Source: CAJINA01 sp964636125
GTDB taxonomy: Bacteria; Desulfobacterota; Desulfobacteria; Desulfobacterales; CAJINA01
DNA length: 64,000 nt
NCBI GenBank assembly: GCA_964636125.1
Contig: CAZWPX010000003.1
Coordinates: forward strand, 1-64,000
Reading direction: 5' to 3'
Part shown: in pieces, positions 34,026 through 42,601 of the stretch
Layout of the letters: every line of letters starts with the position of its first letter
Position numbering within the stretch: the stretch's first letter is position 1
Notes under the pieces: model-generated
Told to the model about the DNA's origin: nothing
The model's database searches: none
The model's input: only the letters and a program-made list of their open reading frames with translations
Translations under genes and position numbers: made by a program

Positions 34026-35432
34026 ATGAAAATTAAAACGCTGATATTAATCGTGTTTTCTTATCTGGCGATTCACTCCGGCTGCCACCCCTTCACACCG
34101 GTCGACCGGGATCCCATTCCAAAAAACCTGCCTGAAAAATTCTCGCTTTACACTGGAAAGAGCCGCCCGGATACCCGCTGGTGGCAGCATTTCGGTTCCC
34201 CCGAGCTTGAACGCCTCATTGAAACCGCCCTGAGCGACAACCTGACCCTGCAGGAAATGTGGGCCCGGCTGGAACAATCCCGTGCCGTGGCCGCCAAGGT
34301 CGGGGCCGATCGTTTCCCGGATCTGACCGGTACAGCCGGTCTCGACGCGACCCGCAGCAGAGGCAGCAGCGGTTCCACCCGCGGTGTGGATACTTACTAC
34401 CTGGGACTGGCCAGCAGCTATGAGCTGGATCTGTGGGGCCGCCTGCAAGCCGAGAGGGAAACGGCCGCCCTGGATGTTGTGGCCACCCGTGAAGATCTGA
34501 ATACCGCAGCGCTCTCTATAGCTGCGGAAGTGGCTGTGCGCTGGCTGGGCATTGTCTCCAGCCGCAGGCAAAAAGAGCTGTTGGACAAGCAGCTGCAAGC
34601 CAACGAAACCATTCTGGAACTGGTTCAGCTCAGGTTCCGCAACGGGATGGTATCCGCCCTGGATGTCTACCAGCAAAAGCAGCTGGTGGAAAATGTAAAG
34701 GCTGAAATACCGCTGGTGGAGGAAAAGGAACGGCTCCTGCTCAACGGGTTGGCCGTTTTGCTGGGCAAACCGCCGGGGGCGGATCTGGGCCTTGCAACGC
34801 ATCGTTTTCCCGAACTGCCTGCCCTGCCTGCTGTGGGTCTTCCGGCCAGCCTGCTCTCCGCCCGTCCGGACATCCAGGCAGCCGGCCGCCGGCTGGAAGC
34901 GGCGGATTGGCAGATCGCCTCCGCCCGGGCCAATCGGCTGCCGGCCATCAACCTGACCGCCCGGGCCCGGTATGGTGACAGCGGCCTGGATACCCTCTTT
35001 GACAACTGGCTGCTGAATCTGTCCGCCAGCCTGACGGCGCCGATCTTCGACGGCGGCTACCGGAAAGCGGAAGTTGACCGTACCCGGGCTGTGGCTGCTG
35101 AAAGGCTCGCCAGGTATCGCGATACGGTCCTTACGGCCATTAAAGAGGTAGAAGACGCCCTGGTCAGTGAGGAGAAACAACAGGCCCATATTGAAGGCTT
35201 AGAACTGGTTATCGACACGGCCCAAAAAGCCCTGGAAGAAGCCGGAGTCCGCTATCGCAATGGTATCAGCGACTACCTACCCGTCCTGACCCAGTTATTG
35301 TCCGTGCAAGCGCTGGAGAACAACCTGATCTTGCGGCAGGAAAACCGTATGGCCACCCGGATTGCCCTGTATCGTGCCCTGGGCGGTGTCTGGCCAGCCG
35401 GATTGTCACCCCCGGAAAAGGGCCTTCAATGA
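34026..35432 (+). CDS. outer-membrane efflux lipoprotein (TolC/NodT-type)
   Basis: A 468-residue outer-membrane channel component of a tripartite pump, counted from the ATG at 34026; an in-frame TTG at 33984 lies within the terminator. Leader residues and lipobox HSGC (about residue 19) suggest acylation, as in OprM/NodT. Two OEP repeats are visible: RWWQHFGSPELERLIETAL ... NLTLQEMWARLEQSRA and later RPDIQAAGRRLEAADWQI. The adaptor gene follows after 42 nt. No strong ribosome site is seen. Confidence 0.92.
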   Translation: MKIKTLILIVFSYLAIHSGCHPFTPVDRDPIPKNLPEKFSLYTGKSRPDTRWWQHFGSPELERLIETALSDNLTLQEMWARLEQSRAVAAKVGADRFPDLTGTAGLDATRSRGSSGSTRGVDTYYLGLASSYELDLWGRLQAERETAALDVVATREDLNTAALSIAAEVAVRWLGIVSSRRQKELLDKQLQANETILELVQLRFRNGMVSALDVYQQKQLVENVKAEIPLVEEKERLLLNGLAVLLGKPPGADLGLATHRFPELPALPAVGLPASLLSARPDIQAAGRRLEAADWQIASARANRLPAINLTARARYGDSGLDTLFDNWLLNLSASLTAPIFDGGYRKAEVDRTRAVAAERLARYRDTVLTAIKEVEDALVSEEKQQAHIEGLELVIDTAQKALEEAGVRYRNGISDYLPVLTQLLSVQALENNLILRQENRMATRIALYRALGGVWPAGLSPPEKGLQ

Positions 35433-35474
35433 CCCGTCAGACCGGTTTCCCCGATACCCACAGTGGAGCGGAGC

Positions 35475-36758
35475 ATGAATGATCTAAATACTGTCAACTT
35501 TGAAAAAGTTGAGACACCGGTACCGGTTTCCTGGCAAAGCCGGGTCCTGCGTATCTGCCTGGCCCTGGTTATCGTCGGCGGCGGCCTGGCTGTGGCAGCC
35601 TACCTGATGCGAATGACCGAGAAACCGAAAAAGCGCCCCCCGACCAAATGGGTGCCCGTTGTCCGGAGCCTGACACTGCAGCAGTCAGCTTACCAGGTTG
35701 TGGTATCCGCCACCGGTACCGTCATTCCGGCCCGGCGGATAACCTTGCGTTCCCGGGTGTCAGGCCAGGTCGTTAAAATCCACCCGGAATTCAATACCGG
35801 CGGATATATTCCCACAGGTGCCACGGTCGTGACACTCGACAAGGCCGATTACCGCCTGGCCCTGGCCCAGAAAGAAAATGACGCGGTAAACAGCGAATAC
35901 GCTCTCAAGGTTGAAGAGGGGCGCCAGGCGGTTGCCCGCCGGGAGTGGCAATTGCTGGGTACCAAGGCGCCTGAAAAAACGGAAGGGACCATCCTGGCCC
36001 TGAGGGAACCGCACTTGAAAAAAGCACATGCAGATGTGGAAGTGGCCCGCATCCAGGTGGAAAAAGCACAACTGGACCTGGCCCGCACCCGGATCACCGC
36101 ACCTTTCAACGCCCTGATCATTTCCAGTAACGTCGATATCGGTTCTCAAGTATCACCCCAGGACCCGCTGGCGGAACTGGTGGGCACAGACTATTACTGG
36201 GTCCAGGTATCTATACCGGTCGATCGCCTGGGCCGGATCGCCATCCCCCGGGACAGCAGTGAAAAAGGATCTTTGGCACGCATCCGCTACGCCCGGGGAC
36301 ACCACCTCAACGGCCGGGTCATTCGCCTGTTGGGAGACCTGGAAAGCCAGAGCCGCATGGCCCGGGTCCTGGTGGAAGTCCTTGATCCGCTGCAAAGGAA
36401 AAGCAGCACCGCCAATAGCCCGCCCCTGCTCATCGGTGAGTTTGTGCGGGTCGATATTCAAGGAGAGCGTCTTGATGATGCGATGGTAATCCCGCGCACC
36501 GCCTTAAGAGACCAGGGAACCGTCTGGCTGCTGAACCCGGGTATGACCCTGGACATACGCCCGGTGACTCCCGTTTGGCGGGATAAAAATACCGTGGTCA
36601 TTCAAAACACGTTGACCCAGGGCGACCGTGTCATCGTGTCGGAGCTGTCCGCCCCCGTGGCCGGTATGCAATTGCGCCCGGCACCCGAACTCGCCCCATC
36701 TTCTGATCAGGAGACTACCGAGAAAACGCAATCGCCCCATAACCCCGGTAACGAATAA
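35475..36758 (+). CDS. RND efflux periplasmic adaptor (HlyD/MFP family)
   Basis: About 427 residues from the ATG at 35475, with GGAGCGGAG directly upstream; an in-frame GTG at 35463 is less likely. An N-terminal membrane anchor (residues about 22-44) is followed by the lipoyl halves (ITLRSRVSGQVVKI ... VDIGSQVSPQ), an alpha-hairpin with coiled coil (about 120-205) and beta-barrel plus membrane-proximal domains. It bridges the inner-membrane transporter and the outer-membrane channel encoded on either side. Confidence 0.93.
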   Translation: MNDLNTVNFEKVETPVPVSWQSRVLRICLALVIVGGGLAVAAYLMRMTEKPKKRPPTKWVPVVRSLTLQQSAYQVVVSATGTVIPARRITLRSRVSGQVVKIHPEFNTGGYIPTGATVVTLDKADYRLALAQKENDAVNSEYALKVEEGRQAVARREWQLLGTKAPEKTEGTILALREPHLKKAHADVEVARIQVEKAQLDLARTRITAPFNALIISSNVDIGSQVSPQDPLAELVGTDYYWVQVSIPVDRLGRIAIPRDSSEKGSLARIRYARGHHLNGRVIRLLGDLESQSRMARVLVEVLDPLQRKSSTANSPPLLIGEFVRVDIQGERLDDAMVIPRTALRDQGTVWLLNPGMTLDIRPVTPVWRDKNTVVIQNTLTQGDRVIVSELSAPVAGMQLRPAPELAPSSDQETTEKTQSPHNPGNE

Positions 36759-36760
36759 GT

Positions 36761-39700
36761 ATGCAAACAACATCCCCAGTATCTGCCCAGAGGGCCGCCG
36801 GCCCGATTCACTGGATGGCCCATCACCCGGTCAGTGCCAACCTGCTCATGCTGGTGCTGCTGCTGGGCGGCTTTTTCTGGGGAACCCGCATCAAGCAGGA
36901 GGTCTTCCCGGATTTTGAACTCGATATGGTGACTGTCTCGGTCCCCTATCCCGGCGCGAGCCCCCAGGAGGTCGAAAGGGGTATTGTGCTGGCGGTTGAA
37001 GAGGTGGTGCAGGGCCTGGAGGGGGTGAAAAAGGTTACCTCACGGGCCAGCGAAGGCTCCGGTTCGGTGACGGTGGAAATGCTGGAAGGGGAAGACATCC
37101 AGAGGCTGGCCCAGGAAATCAAGGCGGAAGTGGACCGCATTACGACCCTGCCGGAGGAAGCGGAAGACCCGCGGGTGACCATCCTGTCCCGTAAACGCTT
37201 TGTCGTTTCCCTGGCCCTGTATGGAAACCAGAGTGAACGGGTGCTGCGAGAGTACGGGGAACGTGTGCGCGAGTCCCTGCTCCAGGATGCGCACATCTCC
37301 CAGGCCGAATTAAAATCGGTCCGCGATTATGAGATCAGCATTGAAATTCCACAAGATACTTTGCGAACCTATGGTCTCACCCTGGCTGAAGTAGCGACTC
37401 GCATCCGCCGGGCCAGTGTGGATCTGCCGGGCGGCGCTATCAAGACATCTGCCGGCGATATCCTTGTGCGCATGAAGGAGCGTCGTGATTTCGGGTATGA
37501 ATTCGGACAGATACCGATCATAACCGGACTCGATGGCACCCGGGTCCTGCTGGAAGATATCGCCGATGTGCGCGATACTTTTGCTGAAACCGACTACCAG
37601 GCCACCTACAACGGCCAGCCGGCCGTGCTGATTGAAGTCTACCGGGTGGGCGACCAGACCCCTATCACGGTGTCCAATGCCGTCAAAAAGGTGGTTGCGG
37701 ATTTAAAAACCGCACTCCCGCAGGGCCTGGCCATAGACCTGCGCAACGACCGGTCCGAAATTTATCGCCAGCGCCTCAACCTGATGATAAAAAACGGTTG
37801 CCTGGGACTGGGGCTGGTCTTCATGCTGCTGGCACTTTTTCTGGAACTGCGCCTGGCTTTCTGGGTCAGCCTGGGAATTCCCATCTCATTTCTGGGTTCC
37901 CTGCTCTTTTTACCGCTGGGCGGCGTCAGCATCAACATGGTTTCCATGTTTGCCTTTATCGTCACCCTGGGTATCGTTGTCGATGATGCCATCGTGGTGG
38001 GTGAAAATGTCTACCTGAACCGGCAAAGAGGCGACCGCTGGATGACGGCCGCTGTGGACGGTGCCCGGGAAATAACCATTCCAGTTGTTTTCAGTGTCCT
38101 TACCAATATGATTGCGTTTCTGCCCATGTTTTTCGTGCCCGGGTTCATGGGCAAGATCTTCAGCCAGATACCGGTGGTGGTGATCTGCGTTTTCACTGTT
38201 TCCCTGGTGGAGAGTCTTTTTATCCTGCCGGCCCATCTCGGGCACCAGCGCGAAAAACAGCGGGCGCTGCTGCCGCTTGTCGGGCGTCTGAAAAAGCTGC
38301 AGCAGCGGTTCAGCGTGCTGTTTATGCAGGTGATCGACAAATGGTACCGCCCGGCCCTGCGCCGTATCCTGCACTGGCGGTATCTGACCCTCGGCATCGG
38401 CCTGGCGATTTTAATTATTGCGCTGGGCTATGTCCGCAGCGGCCGCCTGGGCTTCGAACTGTTTCCCAAGGTGGAATCCGATTACGCCAGGGTGACGGCT
38501 ACCTTGCCCATCGGCAGCGCATTCACTAAAACCCTGCAAATACAGGAAGTTTTGGTTAAAGAAGCGCAGAAAATTGCCAATAAAAACGGGAATGGCGCCC
38601 TCGTGGAGGGGATTTTTGCCCACATTTTCGGCAATGTCACCGAAATTCGCGTCTATCTCACACCCCCGGACAGCCGCCCCATCTCGACCTCCGCCTTTGC
38701 GGATAAGTGGCGCAGGCAGGTCGGGGTGCTGCCCGGCCTCGAATCACTGCGTTTTGAATCCGATGCAGGCGGCCCCGGACACGGTGCAGCTATTTCCATA
38801 GAACTTCAACACCAGAACATGGAAGCCCTTGAGAAGGCCGGCATGGAACTGGCCCGGGCACTCAATTTCTATCCCGGTATCCTGGACGTGGATGACGGCG
38901 TGGCGCCCGGTAAAAAGCAGATTGACTTCCAGGTCCGCCCGGAAGCGCGCAGTCTCGGGCTGCGCTCCATCGAGATCGCCCGCCAGGTGCGGCATGCTTA
39001 CTATGGGGCCCAAGCCCTGCGCCAGCAGCGCGGCCGTAACGAAGTCCGGGTAATGGTCAGATTGCCGCAAGCGGAACGCGGGTCTCGGTTTTCCCTGGAG
39101 GAAATGGTGTTGCTCACCCCCGCCGGCGGCGAAATTCTCCTGCGCAATGCAGTGGATATGACACCCGGCCGGGCTTACACCGATATCGAACGACGCAACG
39201 GTCAACGCATCATCACGGTTACCGCGGATGTCCGGCCCCGCAAAAGGGCCGGTCAAATTCTCAATGCGGTCAAGTCTGAAGTGCTGCCTTCCCTGGTGGA
39301 TAAATATCCCGGACTGGCCTATAGCTTTGAAGGGCGGCAGGCCGATCGGCGGGAAAGTATGCAGAGCCTGTTCATAGGCATCGGGGTGGTGCTCATCGTT
39401 ATCTTTGCCATGCTGGCCATACCGCTCAACAGTTACATACAACCGGTCATTATCATGGCGGCGATTCCCTTTGGCATTGTCGGTGCGGTGATCGGACACA
39501 TCATTATGGGCTATGCCCTCAGCATCATCAGCATGTTTGGTGTGCTGGCCCTGATCGGGGTGGTCATCAATGACTCCCTGGTGCTCATCGACATGGCCAA
39601 CCGCAAACGGCGCAACGGTCTTGCGCCCTACGCCGCCATTTTGCAGGCGGCCCCCCTCCGCTTTCGCCCTATTCTTTTAACCACCCTGACCACTTTCGGC

Positions 39701-39877
39701 GGGTTGTCACCCATGATCTTTGAAACGTCCCGGCAGGCGCGATTTCTGATCCCCATGGCGGTATCGCTTGGTTTCGGCGTCCTGCTGGCCACTTTTATTA
39801 CCCTGGCCCTGGTTCCGGCGATCTATTTGATTGTGGAAGATGTGAAAAAGATATTCACGCAGAGCATGGACAGATAA
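36761..39877 (+). CDS. RND efflux permease (AcrB/HAE1 family)
   Basis: A 1038-residue inner-membrane drug/proton antiporter of normal family length. Two repeats each have six membrane segments and large periplasmic loops; the adjacent Asp pair of TM4 is present in GIVVDDAIVVGEN. It starts 2 nt after the adaptor stop. The substrate cannot be predicted. A terminator lies after its stop, overlapping the convergent chaperone gene. Confidence 0.95.
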   Translation: MQTTSPVSAQRAAGPIHWMAHHPVSANLLMLVLLLGGFFWGTRIKQEVFPDFELDMVTVSVPYPGASPQEVERGIVLAVEEVVQGLEGVKKVTSRASEGSGSVTVEMLEGEDIQRLAQEIKAEVDRITTLPEEAEDPRVTILSRKRFVVSLALYGNQSERVLREYGERVRESLLQDAHISQAELKSVRDYEISIEIPQDTLRTYGLTLAEVATRIRRASVDLPGGAIKTSAGDILVRMKERRDFGYEFGQIPIITGLDGTRVLLEDIADVRDTFAETDYQATYNGQPAVLIEVYRVGDQTPITVSNAVKKVVADLKTALPQGLAIDLRNDRSEIYRQRLNLMIKNGCLGLGLVFMLLALFLELRLAFWVSLGIPISFLGSLLFLPLGGVSINMVSMFAFIVTLGIVVDDAIVVGENVYLNRQRGDRWMTAAVDGAREITIPVVFSVLTNMIAFLPMFFVPGFMGKIFSQIPVVVICVFTVSLVESLFILPAHLGHQREKQRALLPLVGRLKKLQQRFSVLFMQVIDKWYRPALRRILHWRYLTLGIGLAILIIALGYVRSGRLGFELFPKVESDYARVTATLPIGSAFTKTLQIQEVLVKEAQKIANKNGNGALVEGIFAHIFGNVTEIRVYLTPPDSRPISTSAFADKWRRQVGVLPGLESLRFESDAGGPGHGAAISIELQHQNMEALEKAGMELARALNFYPGILDVDDGVAPGKKQIDFQVRPEARSLGLRSIEIARQVRHAYYGAQALRQQRGRNEVRVMVRLPQAERGSRFSLEEMVLLTPAGGEILLRNAVDMTPGRAYTDIERRNGQRIITVTADVRPRKRAGQILNAVKSEVLPSLVDKYPGLAYSFEGRQADRRESMQSLFIGIGVVLIVIFAMLAIPLNSYIQPVIIMAAIPFGIVGAVIGHIIMGYALSIISMFGVLALIGVVINDSLVLIDMANRKRRNGLAPYAAILQAAPLRFRPILLTTLTTFGGLSPMIFETSRQARFLIPMAVSLGFGVLLATFITLALVPAIYLIVEDVKKIFTQSMDR

Positions 39878-39897
39878 GGATCGGGGACGAAATAAAT

Positions 39898-39969
39898 TGA
39901 ACGAAGGCGGATTTCAGTAATGTCGTGGGCCAGTTTTGTACCCACGGCTTCGTTCAGTCGCATTTTTTT
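39898..39969. terminator. nested-stem terminator between convergent operons
   Basis: TTGAACGAAG (39897-39906) pairs with CTTCGTTCA (39948-39956), and inner CGTGGG (39924-39929) with CCCACG (39941-39946). A seven-T run follows at 39963-39969. The right arm and T run lie inside the 3' end of the chaperone gene, so one structure probably ends the RND transcript and perhaps also slows the opposing one. Confidence 0.5.
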
Positions 39970-40643
39970 AAGCAAGATATCGTCTCCGCCTGGGAATGCA
40001 AATCGGCCACCGTTTCTTCAAGCCGCTGCATATCTTCCCGGATGAATTGCTGGGTGGCTGTCGCCAGGTAGCTGAAATATGGCAGATTCGTTTCCTGGAT
40101 GGTCAGACCGGCGAAAGCGTCGATCCACTGCCCCAGATGAGAATCCAGAAATTCAAGTTGGTGCCCAAGACTTGCGGCAGCTTCGTCAGAACACCCGTTG
40201 TGAAGACAGTTCAATTCTTCTATTATGAGAACGTGCATGAATTCCAGCTCCACACTGATGTGGTCGGGTGGATTTTTGAATTCCTCGTTTACGGTCAAGC
40301 CGGCTGCTAAATAGCGTTTGATGACATCCAGGGTGCTGTCGCCCATGATTTGACGTTTATCATCCAGGTAGATGGAGCCGTAAGGCGGAGCCAGAAGCTG
40401 ATACGGGCCGATAAAGAGTTTGGCGAACTGAATCTCAAGGTCGTCGACCGTAACTCTTGTGTTCAGTTCGCTGCGCATCATGACCACTTGAGAAATAGCG
40501 TTCGACCCCGTGGCGCACAGTCCGGTTTCGAGCAGTTTCAAAATTTCACCGATACCCGTTTTCGGCAGGCTATAGCAGCTTGATAGAGAGCGATAAATTT
40601 CACTGCGGTATTTCTCGATACTCAGTATTTCGTTGTCATTCAT
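39954..40643 (-). CDS. arrD: TorD/DmsD-family chaperone of the molybdoenzyme
   Basis: About 229 residues from the ATG at 40643, which has GGAG upstream; a longer frame to 40745 overlaps a hairpin. An all-helical protein with the family's FAKLFIGPYQLLAPPYGSIY core and DHISVELEFMHVLI. TorD chaperones hold the apo-molybdoenzyme until the cofactor is inserted and guide it to Tat export. It is the last gene of the presumed arsenate reductase operon; the ArrD name follows from position. Confidence 0.82.
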   Translation of the reverse strand: MNDNEILSIEKYRSEIYRSLSSCYSLPKTGIGEILKLLETGLCATGSNAISQVVMMRSELNTRVTVDDLEIQFAKLFIGPYQLLAPPYGSIYLDDKRQIMGDSTLDVIKRYLAAGLTVNEEFKNPPDHISVELEFMHVLIIEELNCLHNGCSDEAAASLGHQLEFLDSHLGQWIDAFAGLTIQETNLPYFSYLATATQQFIREDMQRLEETVADLHSQAETISCLKKCD

Positions 40644-40701
40644 GTAATCCACTCCATGTGTGATAAAGATTTGCCACTGTAAAGACCATCCGCTTTGAGA
40701 T

Positions 40702-40738
40702 CTGCGAGGCGGCCGGGAGGTAAGCGGCCGCCTCGCAG
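40702..40738 (-). promoter_or_regulatory. perfect 14-bp hairpin between NrfD and chaperone genes
   Basis: CTGCGAGGCGGCCG (40702-40715) is perfectly inverted at 40725-40738, closing a nine-base loop. It has no T tail on either strand, so it is not a classical terminator. In the transcript the loop reads CUUACCUCC, which resembles an anti-Shine-Dalgarno core. A role in mRNA stability or in setting the expression of the downstream chaperone is possible. Confidence 0.6.
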
Positions 40739-40757
40739 TTCCCATGGCCGGCAGCAG

Positions 40758-41864
40758 TTAGTCCGGCACGGCTTCCAGTTTCAGGTAGCGTTCACCAAGG
40801 CTGTACACCAGAAGCATAACCGAGAAGCCAAACAGGGCCACGAAAACCTCGTAGACAGTCGGTAAATAGCTGACAATTTGAGGTCGGCCTTCCGCCATTT
40901 GACCGAGCGGCCGAACAACACCGCTGAGCACAAACTCCAAACGCCCGGCAAACATACCGACGAGCAGGAGCGTGCTGGCAGTCATCTTGCCCCCAATGGT
41001 AGCTCTAATCTTGGGAACCAGCATCAAGACGGTGGGCGCGACCAGGCCCAGCCAGAATTCGATATTGTAAGGGATCGAACCTATCATGTGCTTGAAGGCC
41101 TGATATTCCACAGCAGTCGACGATATGCCACCGCTGATGGTGCGCCACAGGAACAGGACCCCGATAACTCCGGCGACAATTCCCATCAACCGGGCAAACT
41201 CATTGAACAATGCTTCTCTTTCCGTACTCAATGACTGGTTCGCTAAACGATAGTACACCATGGTGAACAAAAGCAGCGCGGCCATCCCGGAGGCAAGCCC
41301 GGTGAGTGGGAAATAGAATGAAAAGAAAGAGGCATTCAAGGCCGGTCGTGCATCCGTCATACCCAACAACCAGCCAAGGGTCGTGGATGTAAATATTGCA
41401 ATTATAAAGATCAACATCCCCAGTGTTTTGCTTATTGATCCAATGTGTATTCGCCAGAAAGCGCTGAGAAGCAGGACAAAATAAGCACCGTAAAGTATGG
41501 CCAACCACCATAACGGTGAGGCCGGATTAGGAGAAAGTAAAATATAGACGACATTTAATGGCGCGCCGAGATGCAGAAGCAGGCAAACAAAGGAGCCGAG
41601 CAAAACGGCAATCTCCAGATACACCGTACGTTTTTCAATCACCTCATATCGTTTTATGCCGAATACAACCGGAAAAGAAGAGACGAAGGCCAGGCCCGCA
41701 CTGGTAAGGCTGAAAAAGATATAAGTCGACAGTGGCAGGGTCCAGACCAGGACATCCGTTTTGGCATACAGCGTAAACCCGTCTGAATAGACTTTAAAAG
41801 TTGTCCAAAGGCCGAGCAAAATGCCCAGGCCCAACAATCCAATCCAAAGATGATATCTTTTCAT
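40758..41864 (-). CDS. arrC: NrfD/PsrC-type membrane subunit of molybdoenzyme
   Basis: A 368-residue polytopic quinol-oxidising subunit with about nine hydrophobic segments and few charges in the membrane, as in PsrC/NrfD proteins (for example an Asp-rich ending PLGQMAEGRPQIV ... LGERYLKLEAVPD). It starts with MKRYHLWIGLLG and lies one base before the end of the Fe-S subunit gene, so translation is coupled. In arsenate respiration it would pass electrons from menaquinol to ArrB; the assignment to arsenate comes from the catalytic subunit, not from this protein. Confidence 0.85.
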   Translation of the reverse strand: MKRYHLWIGLLGLGILLGLWTTFKVYSDGFTLYAKTDVLVWTLPLSTYIFFSLTSAGLAFVSSFPVVFGIKRYEVIEKRTVYLEIAVLLGSFVCLLLHLGAPLNVVYILLSPNPASPLWWLAILYGAYFVLLLSAFWRIHIGSISKTLGMLIFIIAIFTSTTLGWLLGMTDARPALNASFFSFYFPLTGLASGMAALLLFTMVYYRLANQSLSTEREALFNEFARLMGIVAGVIGVLFLWRTISGGISSTAVEYQAFKHMIGSIPYNIEFWLGLVAPTVLMLVPKIRATIGGKMTASTLLLVGMFAGRLEFVLSGVVRPLGQMAEGRPQIVSYLPTVYEVFVALFGFSVMLLVYSLGERYLKLEAVPD

Positions 41865-42590
41865 CTATAGCCCCCCTTTCGTTCTTGGGTAACCGGCCGC
41901 GCTGAAATCTCTGATGTAATAAACCGCAGGTTCCGTCCCCACGGCCTCTTTCAGCCGAAATGGTCTGAATTTTCCCAATAATTGGTTTACCTCACTCTTC
42001 GGGTTGTCGAGGTCACCGAAGACCCTGGCATCAGCCGGGCAAGCCTCCACGCAACGTGGCAACTTGCCCAGCGCGACCCGGTGATCGCAAAAAGTGCATT
42101 TTTCCACGACCCCGCGCGGCCGTATATCAGGCAGCGTCGCACCCCTTTCCGGATTGTAGTAGGGCGCGCCTTTACCACCGGCCTTCCGCAGTTCTTCGGC
42201 CGGTGAAACGGTTACACCTTTAATAACGGCTTTGTCCGATTTCCAGGTGGAATGCGCATCCTTCCAGTTGAAATATATCACCCCGTAAGGGCAATTGATC
42301 ATGCAGTACCGGCAACCGATGCACTTGTCTGGATCATGCATTGTAATGCCGTTGCCGAGTTTATGCATCGCCCTGGTAGGGCATCCCCGGACACACGGCG
42401 CATTGTCGCAGTGGTTGCAGAGCGTCGGTATGTAGTGATACCGGACATTGGGAAAGGTTCCCGAGGTTTCCGTAATTTTGTGAGACCAGTAAACCCCCTC
42501 CGATACGTTGTTTTCATTTCTGCATGAGATACTGCACGAGCCGCAGCCAACGCACCGTTGGAGGTCGATAACCATTGCATATCTACCCAT
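41865..42590 (-). CDS. arrB: four-cluster Fe-S electron-transfer subunit (ArrB/PsrB type)
   Basis: A 241-residue ferredoxin subunit with 16 cysteines in four sets: CVGCGSCSISC, CNHCDNAPC-x3-C, CIGCRYCMINC and CTFC-x10-C-x3-C, matching the DmsB/PsrB/ArrB family. No leader is present, so it would be exported together with the Tat-tagged catalytic subunit. It starts 11 nt after the catalytic gene and its stop adjoins the NrfD gene. Confidence 0.9.
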   Translation of the reverse strand: MGRYAMVIDLQRCVGCGSCSISCRNENNVSEGVYWSHKITETSGTFPNVRYHYIPTLCNHCDNAPCVRGCPTRAMHKLGNGITMHDPDKCIGCRYCMINCPYGVIYFNWKDAHSTWKSDKAVIKGVTVSPAEELRKAGGKGAPYYNPERGATLPDIRPRGVVEKCTFCDHRVALGKLPRCVEACPADARVFGDLDNPKSEVNQLLGKFRPFRLKEAVGTEPAVYYIRDFSAAGYPRTKGGL

Positions 42591-42601
42591 TGTTTCCCTC
42601 C

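Noticed and set aside
34047..35189. 380-codon minus-strand frame opposite the outer-membrane efflux gene
   Set aside because: It is an antisense shadow rich in Gln/Gly with no recognisable motif; the plus-strand OEP repeats are unambiguous.
38744..39499. 251-codon minus-strand frame opposite the RND permease
   Set aside because: It lies wholly inside the permease gene, has His/Asp-rich low-quality composition and no start signal.
40702..40738. Rho-independent terminator between membrane subunit and chaperone
   Set aside because: There is no T run on either strand after the stem; an mRNA-stability or expression-setting hairpin fits better.
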